The translations under genes and the position numbers were made by a program. From NCBI RefSeq assembly GCF_013367775.1, contig NZ_CP055157.1:3608001-3672000 (forward strand): 64,000 bases of DNA. Reading direction: 5' to 3'. Below, one piece after another: positions 28,225 to 36,443 of this stretch (positions are counted from its first letter, which is position 1; each line of letters starts with the position of its first letter). Under the pieces are notes generated by a model that saw only the letters and a list, made by a program, of their open reading frames with translations, made no database searches and was not told the origin of the DNA. This DNA is from Microbulbifer sp. YPW1. Lineage in GTDB: Bacteria; Pseudomonadota; Gammaproteobacteria; Pseudomonadales; Cellvibrionaceae.

Positions 28225-29343
28225 GTGGAGCAGGCTAAAGCGTTTTTGCGCTCCCTGGTGGGGGAAGACCGTTTCTGGATTGCCGAAGTTTTTCTGATTG
28301 TAATGGCGACTGCGTTTGCGGCGTGGCTTCTGGCGTTGCTGGTTAGTCGCTTGCAGGCGCGGGCAGAGCGCACCGTCAATCCCTGGGACGACGCGCTTTG
28401 CGGCGCGATCAATCCGCCGGCATCGATTCTGGTGTGGCTGGTGGGGCTTTCTGTTGCTGCTGCCAGGGCGGGTAAAGCTACCGGCGCAGAGATATTTACC
28501 CTGGCAATTACCGTTCGCGAGATTGGCTTTATCGTGCTGGTCACCTGGTTTGCGCTGCGATTTGCCAAGGCAGTGGAGAAGAACCTGGCGGATCCGCGTT
28601 TTATGGGCAAGCCGATGGATGCCACCACCGTACGCGCCATTGGCAAGCTGATTCGCGCATCCATCATGATCACCGCAGCCATGGTGATCATGCAGCACTT
28701 TGGCTATAGCATCAGTGGCGTACTGGCATTTGGCGGTATTGGTGGCCTGGCGATCGGCTTTGCCGCCAAGGATTTGCTGGCCAACTTTTTTGGCGGCCTG
28801 ATGATCTACCTGGATCGTCCATTCAAAGTCGGGGACTGGGTGCGCTCACCGGATCAGGAAATCGAGGGAACCGTAGAAGATATCGGCTGGCGCCTTACCC
28901 GTATCCGTACCTTCGACAAGCGTCCCCTGTATATTCCCAACGGCGTGTTTACCCAGATTTCTGTCGAGAACCCTTCGCGCATGCTGAACCGCCGCATCTA
29001 CGAGACCATCGGCATCCGTTACGACGATGCCAGCCTGATGGAACCGATCGTAAATGACGTGCGTGCCATGTTGCAAAACCACCCGGAGATCGACACCAAT
29101 CAAACCCTGATTGTGAACTTCAATTCTTTTGCGCCGTCTTCCCTGGATTTCTTTATTTACACCTTTACCCGTACCACCGAGTGGGTGCGGTATCACGAGA
29201 TCAAACAGGATGTGCTGCTGAAGATTCTGAAAATCATCGAGGCCCGCGGCGCTTCCTGTGCCTTCCCGACTTCGACTCTGCATATCGCGGATTTACCGGA
29301 GCTCGCGATTGCTCGTGACCGGGAAAAGTCTATTGGTGCGTGA
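28225..29343 (+). CDS. Mechanosensitive ion channel, MscS family
   Basis: 372 residues from GTG 28225, preceded by ATGGAGTGA. About five hydrophobic segments; the last includes the pore helix GVLAFGGIGGLAIGFAAKD, Gly/Ala-rich as in MscS TM3, followed by LLANFFGGLMIYLDRPF and the beta domain VGDWVR. The C-terminal alpha/beta vestibule domain is present. It opens under membrane tension and releases solutes on hypo-osmotic shock. Larger than E. coli MscS (286 residues) because of two extra N-terminal helices. Independent of its neighbours. Confidence 0.9.
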   Translation: MEQAKAFLRSLVGEDRFWIAEVFLIVMATAFAAWLLALLVSRLQARAERTVNPWDDALCGAINPPASILVWLVGLSVAAARAGKATGAEIFTLAITVREIGFIVLVTWFALRFAKAVEKNLADPRFMGKPMDATTVRAIGKLIRASIMITAAMVIMQHFGYSISGVLAFGGIGGLAIGFAAKDLLANFFGGLMIYLDRPFKVGDWVRSPDQEIEGTVEDIGWRLTRIRTFDKRPLYIPNGVFTQISVENPSRMLNRRIYETIGIRYDDASLMEPIVNDVRAMLQNHPEIDTNQTLIVNFNSFAPSSLDFFIYTFTRTTEWVRYHEIKQDVLLKILKIIEARGASCAFPTSTLHIADLPELAIARDREKSIGA

Positions 29344-29652
29344 TGTATCTGATACCTGAATGACCGGTAAGCGACATAGGGCTAAATGGCATCAAATGTC
29401 AGAATTTGTGGCGTTGTAGTCGGTAAATTGGTGACTAATTGCGCATTGTTTGTGGGAAGTAACATTAATTTCACGTGTAAACCTAGACAGTGGCGCTGTT
29501 TTATCTAAGAATCAGTAACGGCTTATCTGGATGACCAGATGGGCACTTCGAGACAGTGGACCAGCTTCGTATAAGAGCTGGCCACGGCAATTGGGGTAGG
29601 CGCTTCGCCCGTAACCGGGGTAAGCGCAATAACAATAAATGAGGTTGGCTTA
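29344..29652 (+). promoter_or_regulatory. Long structured leader of the cold-shock gene
   Basis: 309 bases without a gene. The distal half shows CCAGCT/AGCTGG around TCGTATAAG (about 29562-29582) and a longer stem beginning GCGCTT and closing AAGCGC (about 29601-29627) with an inner CCC/GGGG pairing. Long foldable 5' leaders are typical of cold-shock mRNAs, where they act as temperature-dependent switches. The promoter itself was not resolved. Confidence 0.45.
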
Positions 29653-29868
29653 ATGAGTGATCGCGTTACGGGTACCGTGAAGTGGTTTAACAATGCCCGG
29701 GGTTATGGCTTTATCACCTGCGCCGAAGGTTCCGAGGATATTTTTGTACACTACCGCAGCATTCGCGGTGACGGGTACAAAACCCTCAACGAGGGACAGG
29801 CTGTTGAATTTGAAATGCAGCAGGGTGACAAGGGTCTGCTCGCAGAAGATGTAGTGCCCTGCGAATAA
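29653..29868 (+). CDS. Cold-shock domain protein (CspA family)
   Basis: 71 residues: [18 protein letters not shown] with RNP1, then IFVHYRSI with RNP2, the single OB-fold of CspA-type RNA chaperones. It binds single-stranded RNA or DNA and melts secondary structure. Length and the ending VPCE are normal. GAGGTT precedes the ATG. Long leader upstream, very strong terminator downstream. Confidence 0.95.
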   Translation: MSDRVTGTVKWFNNARGYGFITCAEGSEDIFVHYRSIRGDGYKTLNEGQAVEFEMQQGDKGLLAEDVVPCE

Positions 29869-30080
29869 CACCCAGCCAGACGCACGCTCAATATAGCATT
29901 GCTTCGGCAGCCAAAGCTGCCGCGCTGCAGTGCCGGGGTTATCGTGTCGCCCAATAAAGAGGGCTCGTACGATAGTCTGCGCAAGTTGGTTTGTGCTGCT
30001 TGCGGGGCGTAAAGCGCTATAGCCGCGAATGCAGGTGTCTGTTCGCGCTGTCAGTGTAGTGGCGGCGGAATCTTGTAGCA

Positions 30081-30140
30081 CCAATAAAAAAGCCCGGGAT
30101 CTTCCAGTGTTTGCTGGAAGATCCCGGGCTTTTTTATTGG
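30081..30140. terminator. Bidirectional terminator with a 27-bp perfect stem
   Basis: Arms 30081-30107 and 30114-30140 are exact reverse complements: CCAATAAAAAAGCCCGGG followed by ATCTTCCAG, then the loop TGTTTG. The six A/T pairs at the base supply a T tract on either strand. It separates the cold-shock gene from the convergent DUF819 gene. Confidence 0.94.
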
Positions 30141-30179
30141 GCGATAGGGCGGCAATCCCGTGCCGCCCTGAGTAGGGCC

Positions 30180-31415
30180 TCAGCCGGCCCCAACTACCCG
30201 CAACAACTGCCCGCAGAACCAGGCGGCGTATGTGCCCAGTGCGTACCCCATCACCGCAAGCAATACGCCTACCGGGGCGAGTGATGGATGGAATGCCGCT
30301 GCGACCACGGGCGCAGAGGCCGCGCCCCCGACATTTGCCTGGCTGCCGACAGCCATAAAGAACGTCGGTGCCTTGATGAGTTTTGCGACCAGAAGCATCA
30401 AGCCCGCGTGTATCGCCATCCAGATCATGCCGAGTACAAACAGCTCCGGGCTGTTCTTCAGGGCGGTGATGTCCATGTGAGTGCCGATGGTGGCGACCAG
30501 GAAATAGATAAACACGGAGCCAACCTTGGCGGCACCGGCTCCCTCCAGTTTTTTGGCTGGGGTAAAAGCCATGGCGATACCGAGCGTAGTGGCAATAATG
30601 ATCAGCCAGAAAAAAGAGCTGGTGAAGCTGAATCGGGCCAATTGCGGCGCATTATTCTGAAACCACGGCGCGAGGAAGTCAGCGCAAGCGTGGGCAATTG
30701 CCGTCACACCGAAGCCGACGGCAGCGATCAACATCAGGTCCTGCAGCGCGGGAATGCGCGCATGCTTGCGCTGCATACTTTCCACGCGCTCTCGCAGGGT
30801 ATCGATGGCAGAGGTATCCGCTCCGCGTTTTGCGTCCAGGTTTTTCGCATTGCCCGCCATGATCAGCAGCACTGCCATCCACAGGTTGGCAACGATCACA
30901 TCGACGGCCACCATCGCGGAAAAGACATCCCCGCCCACGTCGAAGATTTCTTTCATCGCGGCCTGGTTGGCGCCGCCACCAATCCAGCTGCCCGCCACGG
31001 TGGTCATTCCCCGCCAGATGGCATCTGGGCCGTTGCCATTCAGCATGCCTGGATCAATGGCCGACATGATCAGTAGTGCCAGTGGGCCGCCGATGACAAT
31101 ACCCGCGGTACCGGTTAAAAACAGGATTAGTGCTTTTGGCCCAAGGTTGACGATGCCTTTCAGATCGATGCTCAATGTCAGCAATACCAGACTGGCCGGC
31201 AGCAGGTAGCGCGATGCCACGAAGTAGAGGTTTGAATTGTGCGCATCGATGATGTGGAAGGTGGTCAGCAGCGATGGAAGGAAATAGCACAGGAGCAGGG
31301 CAGGTACGAAGCGGTAAAACCGCTTCCAGAAACGCTGTTCGCTGCTCGCGGTATAAAACACAAAGCCCAGAATCGCGGCGAGCATGCCGAGAATGATGGC
31401 GTCGTTGGTAATCAT
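30180..31415 (-). CDS. DUF819-family integral membrane protein
   Basis: 411 residues from ATG 31415 (MITNDAIILGMLAAILGFVFY), with AAGG upstream. About ten to eleven hydrophobic helices. The pattern GSWIGGGANQAAMKEIF in the middle and SQANVGGAASAPVVAA near the end is an internal duplication of Gly/Ala-rich, Asn-containing half-helices, as in secondary transporters of the bile acid/sodium symporter type. Substrate unknown. A longer frame extends upstream to 31592 but would run through a terminator and the csiV end, so it is rejected. The region 31480-31503 hairpin precedes it. Confidence 0.85.
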   Translation of the reverse strand: MITNDAIILGMLAAILGFVFYTASSEQRFWKRFYRFVPALLLCYFLPSLLTTFHIIDAHNSNLYFVASRYLLPASLVLLTLSIDLKGIVNLGPKALILFLTGTAGIVIGGPLALLIMSAIDPGMLNGNGPDAIWRGMTTVAGSWIGGGANQAAMKEIFDVGGDVFSAMVAVDVIVANLWMAVLLIMAGNAKNLDAKRGADTSAIDTLRERVESMQRKHARIPALQDLMLIAAVGFGVTAIAHACADFLAPWFQNNAPQLARFSFTSSFFWLIIIATTLGIAMAFTPAKKLEGAGAAKVGSVFIYFLVATIGTHMDITALKNSPELFVLGMIWMAIHAGLMLLVAKLIKAPTFFMAVGSQANVGGAASAPVVAAAFHPSLAPVGVLLAVMGYALGTYAAWFCGQLLRVVGAG

Positions 31416-31478
31416 GGAAATTGCCTTATTTTTATGACTTCCTGAAATAAAAGCGGAAGAGTTGGTCAATCCAAAAGG

Positions 31479-31503
31479 AAAACGGCCCGCGGAGGGCCGT
31501 TTT
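31479..31503. terminator. Terminator of csiV
   Basis: AAAACGGCCC, loop GCGGA, GGGCCGTTTT. Read on the minus strand it follows the csiV stop by 18 bases and ends in TTTTCC. Confidence 0.87.
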
Positions 31504-31521
31504 GCAAAGTGCGTTGCGAGG

Positions 31522-32388
31522 TCAGCGGGAGAGCTCCATTGACTCTTCCTCGTCACCCGGCTCTGGTCCCTTTGCGACGGTGCGCACCTCAATCAGAACT
31601 CCCAGCTTGGGGTGGTCGATATAGTGCAGCTCGCCACTGCGTAGACGGCGCTCTTCATTAAGGACTGCCACGCGTGCAGCCATCTTGTGGGCTGGCTCGG
31701 CGGCCTCTGCGTAATCACCGTGAAATACCGCGGAGTCGGCGCTGGTGCTGTAGCCGAAGTCCCGATTGCTGTCTGTGCCGGAGCTTGCCAGATCCATGGG
31801 CTCATCGCCAGCGGTCTGGATTGCTGCGCGAGGGCGCGTAGGGACGGGGATGCCGCTGAGTTGGGTCTGGTCGCTGACGCTGCCGGTCTGGGGCAGCCAT
31901 TCACTCAGCCACAGGTCGGTGCTCAGGTGCAGGTAGCGGGAAACGCTCAGGGTCACGCTACCTTCCAGTTGATGGTGGTTACCTTCCTGGGCGCCGCCGC
32001 TGATGAGCACTGCCGGGGCATTGCGCTCGTTTTGCAGTACCTGACGCCAGGTCTTGTGGAACAGGACCTTGTAGCCACGCGCGCGGTTCAGGGCGGCGAC
32101 CTTGTTGTCCAGCTGGTTCGGGGCGGGTTGCAGGGCCGGGGTCATCGGGTCGGCCGCTGACGGGGTATCGAAATCTACCCACTGGTTGTCATAGTTCAGG
32201 CGCAGTGCCGTGGGCCAGGTTTCCCGGGAGCGATCCATGCCGCTATCCCGTGCGAAAACCACCATCTCAATTTCAAACTGGGTGCCTGCATAGCCGGCCG
32301 CCTGGGCGCCCGCAGCGCAGAGCGCCAGCAATGCGGCGCCGGTTAGCTGCTTCAGGCGAGTTGTGACCTGTTTGTTGGTGAGGGTCAT
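31522..32388 (-). CDS. CsiV-family periplasmic protein
   Basis: 288 residues with a signal peptide (TGAALLALCAAGAQAAG). The mature part starts FEIEMVVFARDSGMDRS, with E.VVF conserved in CsiV proteins, and contains YKVLFHKTWRQVL, VTLSVSRYLHL and RRLRSGELHYIDHPKLGVLIEV. Vibrio CsiV binds peptidoglycan and is needed for signalling of D-amino acid-sensitive growth. Here the role is inferred from family and from its place beside mfd, as in Pseudomonas. The acidic tail DEEESMELSR is divergent. Confidence 0.83.
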   Translation of the reverse strand: MTLTNKQVTTRLKQLTGAALLALCAAGAQAAGYAGTQFEIEMVVFARDSGMDRSRETWPTALRLNYDNQWVDFDTPSAADPMTPALQPAPNQLDNKVAALNRARGYKVLFHKTWRQVLQNERNAPAVLISGGAQEGNHHQLEGSVTLSVSRYLHLSTDLWLSEWLPQTGSVSDQTQLSGIPVPTRPRAAIQTAGDEPMDLASSGTDSNRDFGYSTSADSAVFHGDYAEAAEPAHKMAARVAVLNEERRLRSGELHYIDHPKLGVLIEVRTVAKGPEPGDEEESMELSR

Positions 32389-32601
32389 CTTGATACCGCT
32401 TTATTCGTTGTGCCTATGCCGGGGCTTTTCGTTGGAGCCAGCCCCGGGGTCTTTGACCAGTGTCTGCCGTGGTGCTTCCAGAATCGCACTGTCAGAAGCG
32501 CCTTGAAAGCAAGCCGGATTCGCCGCCCCCGTTGGCGACGAATTCCTCCATGTTATCACCGATTGATCAGCAATTGTGCCGACTGATTGGCCCCGTGTGC
32601 G

Positions 32602-35600
32602 TTACTGAGACAGCTGTTGCAGAACGTCGCTCACCTGTTGCAGGCGCTGTTCCGGGCCGCTCTCGTCGAGGGCGAAATTCAGCTGGTTGGCACCCTGTAA
32701 CCGGTAGGTGGTTGGGCGCGATTGCACCAGCTTGACCAGGGTGAGTGGGTCGACGTTGGCGTTGTCGGCGAACTCGATGCGTCCGCCGGTGGCCGAGGCT
32801 TCCAGCTTGCGGATGCCCATCTTGTTGGCGTTCAGCTTGATCTCGGTAATGCGGAACAGGTGTTTTAGCGGCTCCGGCAGCAGGCCGAAGCGATCGATCA
32901 TCTCCACCTGCAGCTCTTTCAGAGCCGCCTTGTCCTCCGCGTTGGCGATGCGCTTGTACATGATCAGGCGACTGTGGACGTCCGGCAGGTAGTCTTCCGG
33001 AATCAGCGCCGGTACCCGCAGGTTTACATCCACCGCAGGGGATTCCAGTGGCTCATCAATGTTGGGTGTACGTCCCTCGCGGATCGCCTTTACCGCGTGG
33101 TCCAGCATCTCCATATACAGGTTGAAACCGACACTCTGGATCTGGCCGCTCTGTTCCTCGCCAAGCAGCTCGCCGGCACCGCGGATTTCCAGATCGTGGG
33201 TGGCCAGGGTAAAGCCGGCGCCCAGATCCTGTGCCTCGCTGATGGCTTCGAGTCGCTTCACCGCATCCCCGGTCATGGCGCGCTTGTTGGGCGTCAGCAG
33301 GTAGGCGTAGGCCTGGTGGTGAGATCGGCCAACACGACCGCGCAGCTGGTGCAGCTGGGCGAGGCCGAATTTGTCCGCGCGCTCAATCAGGATGGTGTTG
33401 GCGTTGGGGATGTCGATACCGGTTTCGATAATGGTGGTGCACACGAGCACATTGAAGCGCTTGTGGTAAAAGTCACTCATCACCTGTTCCAGCTCGCGCT
33501 CGCGCATCTGGCCGTGGCCAATACCGATGCGGGCCTCGGGCACCAGCTCCTGCAGTTCGCGGGCGAGACGTTCGATGCTCTTCACCTCGTTGTGCAGGAA
33601 ATAGACCTGACCACCGCGCAGGATTTCCCGCAGGATGGCTTCCTTGATCAGTGCGTCGTCGCGCTCGCGCACAAAGGTCTTTACCGACAGTCGCCGGGCG
33701 GGCGGGGTAGCGATCACGGAGAGGTCCCGGATGCCCGCCATGGCCATGTTCAGGGTGCGAGGAATGGGCGTCGCAGTGAGGTTGAGGATGTCCACCTCGG
33801 AGCGCAGGCTCTTCAGTTTCTCCTTCTGGCGAACACCGAAGCGGTGCTCCTCGTCAATGATCAGCAGCCCCAGGTTTTTGAATTTCAGGTCGCTCTGCAG
33901 CAGCTTGTGGGTGCCCACCAGAATATCCACCTTGCCGGAAGTGACCCGTTCCTTGATGGCTTCCACTTCTTTATTACTGCGGAAGCGGGAAATCACCTCG
34001 ATGGTAATCGGCCAGTCTGCAAAGCGATCCTGTAGGGACTGAAAGTGCTGCTGTGCGAGCAGGGTGGTGGGCACCAGCATGGCGACCTGTTTGCCGCCGT
34101 GCGCCGCGACGAACGCTGCACGCATGGCGACTTCGGTTTTGCCGAAGCCTACGTCGCCACACACGAGGCGATCCATCGGCTTGTCCGACAGCATGTCTCC
34201 CACCACGGACTCGATGGCCAGTTGCTGGTCCGGTGTTTCCTCGAAGGGGAAGCCCGCGGTGAATTCGCGGTAGGCGAGGCCCGGATCGCCAAACGCGTGC
34301 CCCACACGGGCCTCGCGACGGGCGTAGATGTCCAGCAGCTCGGCGGCGGCATCGCGGACTTTTTCCGCGGCCTTGCGCTTGGCCTTTTGCCAGGTCTCGC
34401 TGCCCAGTTTGTGCAGCGGCGCCAGTTCTTCATCGGCACCGGAATAGCGGCTGATCAGGTGCAGGCTGGCCACCGGTACGTAGAGCTTGGCCCCATCGCC
34501 GTATTCCAGGGTCAGGAATTCCGCTTGCTGGCCGTCGATATCCAGGCTCTGAAGCCCCTTGTAGCGGCCGACACCGTGATCGATATGCACCACGGGCGCG
34601 CCGATACGCAACTCGGCGAGGTTTTTAACCGCGTTGTCGGCGTCGTCTTTGGCTTTTTTGCGGCGGCGCTGCTGCAGCACCCGCTCGCCAAACAGTTGCG
34701 GTTCGGCGATCAGGTTCAGCGATGGATCCAGTAATAAAAGGCCGGTATCAATGGGCGCAACGGTAATTCCGTAGCGCTCGTCGCTGGCGAGGAATTGCTG
34801 CCAGCTATCGAAAGTGTTCGGCTTGAGGCGGATGCCGCTCAGCAGTTCCAGCAATGCTTCCCGGCGACCGCCACTCTCCGCGCAGAACAGCACGCGGCCA
34901 TCGTAGTCCATCAGGTAGGCTTCGAGCGCATTGAGTGGCTGCTCTGCCTTGCCGTCCACCGGCAGGCTGGGCGGGGGCATGCTTGCGAAGTTGTAGTTGC
35001 CCACCGCTTCCGGGAGGCTTTCTGCAGAAAAGAAGGCGCGGGGCAGGGACTTCAGTGCACCGAAAAACTCGTCGATATTCTGCAGCACCTGGCGGGGTTC
35101 CAGAATGGGTCGGGTAAGGTCGCCGCGACGGCTCTGGTAGCGGTTTTCGGTTTCCCGCCAGAAGGATTCCACCGGCTGTTGCAGGTCGCCCTGGACAAAT
35201 ACCTGGCTGCCCTCGGGCAAATAGTCGAACAGGGTCGCACAGCGATCGAAAAACAGCGGCAGGTAATACTCGATGCCTGCAGGGGCAATACCCGCACTGA
35301 TGTCCTGGTAGATGGACACCGGGCCGGGATCGCAGTCGAACTGCTCGTGCCAGCGCTCCAGGAACTTGGCCAGTGCCGGCTTGTGCATCGGGAATTCCCG
35401 CGCGGGCAGCAGGTGGATCTGCTCCACCTTGTCCACGGTGCGCTGGTCTTCCGGGTCGAATGTGCGCAGGGATTCGATCTCATCATCGAACAGGTCGATG
35501 CGGTAGGGCAGGTTGCTGCCCATGGGGAAGATATCCATGAGGGCACCGCGCACCGCGAACTCCCCGTGCTCGTACACGGTGTCTACACAGTGGTAGCCCG

Positions 35601-36099
35601 CCTGTTCCAGCAGCCGACGCTGGGCATTCAGGTCGAACTTTTGCCCCTCTCGCAACACCAGTGCATTGCCGGCTACATAGTCCTTGGGTGCCAGTCGATG
35701 CAGCAGGGTGCTGACCGGCGCAATGACGATGCCGCGCTCCATCTGCGGCAACCGGTACAGGGTCGACAGCCGATCAGAGATGATGTCCTGGTGTGGCGAG
35801 AAGGTGTCGTAGGGCAGGATTTCCCAGTCGGGAAACTGGGAAATTTCCAGCTCGCCGCCTGCGTCTTTGGAGTCACTTTCTCCGGCGCCATCTCGACGGG
35901 GCTTGTTAAAAAATTTCAGCTGCAGCTCAAGTTGCTGTGCTTCCTGACTATTCCGGGCTATCAGCAGCGTGGGCGCGCTGCTGGCTTTTGCCGCCTGCAG
36001 AATGGCCAGCGCGGCGCTGGCGCCGTGCAGCTGGCCCCAGAATTGCCGGTCATTCTGTGAACGAAAAGCGGGGGGGGATAAAGGGGGGAACTGACTCAT
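32602..36099 (-). CDS. mfd: Transcription-repair coupling factor Mfd
   Basis: DNA translocase that pushes stalled RNA polymerase off lesions and recruits UvrA. 1165 residues: UvrB-homology module (1-350), RNA polymerase interaction domain (about 490-570, starting APVVHIDHGVGRYKGL), SF2 helicase core with GDVGFGKTEVAMRA (Walker A), DEEHRFG (Walker B) and TATPIPRTLNM, the translocation region HQLRGRVGRS, and the C-terminal D7 domain (from about 1000). Good AAGGAAAC site before the ATG. Reads toward csiV. Full length. Confidence 0.97.
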   Translation of the reverse strand: MSQFPPLSPPAFRSQNDRQFWGQLHGASAALAILQAAKASSAPTLLIARNSQEAQQLELQLKFFNKPRRDGAGESDSKDAGGELEISQFPDWEILPYDTFSPHQDIISDRLSTLYRLPQMERGIVIAPVSTLLHRLAPKDYVAGNALVLREGQKFDLNAQRRLLEQAGYHCVDTVYEHGEFAVRGALMDIFPMGSNLPYRIDLFDDEIESLRTFDPEDQRTVDKVEQIHLLPAREFPMHKPALAKFLERWHEQFDCDPGPVSIYQDISAGIAPAGIEYYLPLFFDRCATLFDYLPEGSQVFVQGDLQQPVESFWRETENRYQSRRGDLTRPILEPRQVLQNIDEFFGALKSLPRAFFSAESLPEAVGNYNFASMPPPSLPVDGKAEQPLNALEAYLMDYDGRVLFCAESGGRREALLELLSGIRLKPNTFDSWQQFLASDERYGITVAPIDTGLLLLDPSLNLIAEPQLFGERVLQQRRRKKAKDDADNAVKNLAELRIGAPVVHIDHGVGRYKGLQSLDIDGQQAEFLTLEYGDGAKLYVPVASLHLISRYSGADEELAPLHKLGSETWQKAKRKAAEKVRDAAAELLDIYARREARVGHAFGDPGLAYREFTAGFPFEETPDQQLAIESVVGDMLSDKPMDRLVCGDVGFGKTEVAMRAAFVAAHGGKQVAMLVPTTLLAQQHFQSLQDRFADWPITIEVISRFRSNKEVEAIKERVTSGKVDILVGTHKLLQSDLKFKNLGLLIIDEEHRFGVRQKEKLKSLRSEVDILNLTATPIPRTLNMAMAGIRDLSVIATPPARRLSVKTFVRERDDALIKEAILREILRGGQVYFLHNEVKSIERLARELQELVPEARIGIGHGQMRERELEQVMSDFYHKRFNVLVCTTIIETGIDIPNANTILIERADKFGLAQLHQLRGRVGRSHHQAYAYLLTPNKRAMTGDAVKRLEAISEAQDLGAGFTLATHDLEIRGAGELLGEEQSGQIQSVGFNLYMEMLDHAVKAIREGRTPNIDEPLESPAVDVNLRVPALIPEDYLPDVHSRLIMYKRIANAEDKAALKELQVEMIDRFGLLPEPLKHLFRITEIKLNANKMGIRKLEASATGGRIEFADNANVDPLTLVKLVQSRPTTYRLQGANQLNFALDESGPEQRLQQVSDVLQQLSQ

Positions 36100-36443
36100 G
36101 TTTCCTTATAATTCCGTGCTTTCTGACCACTGGCGGCCGGGAGGGCAGCTATTGTAGCGGTGAACGGTGGCCAGTGCAGGTGTGGGTCGTGCAATGGTCG
36201 GAAAAGGATGTTCGTGACCGGTGAATCCGGTGTTGCCGCGGAGCGTTTAAACACTCGAAAAAATGTAGTTTAACTACAGTTTTTCGGCCATTTTTTGCGC
36301 GGTTGCGCGGCCTCAGGTGAATACACATAATGCGCCGGCCTTCGCGCCAGAGGTGGTTTTTGGAACCATTCTTATCCTTGGGATAGAGCCTCAGGGTGGA
36401 GTAAGGCTCGACCTATTTTTTCACTTTGCAGAGGTGTCCGACT
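36100..36443. promoter_or_regulatory. Divergent mfd/gap intergenic region
   Basis: 344 bases. It holds the HexR-like palindrome listed separately and the gap leader of about 150 bases. Apart from these I see only a short GCGCGGTTGCGCG repeat and an AGAGG ribosome site at 36430-36434. Confidence 0.6.
36264..36278. promoter_or_regulatory. HexR-type operator upstream of gap
   Basis: TGTAGTTTAACTACA fits the published gammaproteobacterial HexR consensus TGTARTWWWWYTACA at all 15 positions. Flanks extend it to a 31-base near-palindrome (36256-36286, one mismatch pair). It lies 165 bases upstream of gap. HexR is a KDPG-responsive regulator of central carbon genes. Confidence 0.75.

Noticed and set aside
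31416..31592. N-terminal extension of the DUF819 protein
   Set aside because: It would run through the csiV 3' end and its terminator and has no membrane segment; ATG 31415 gives a normal start.
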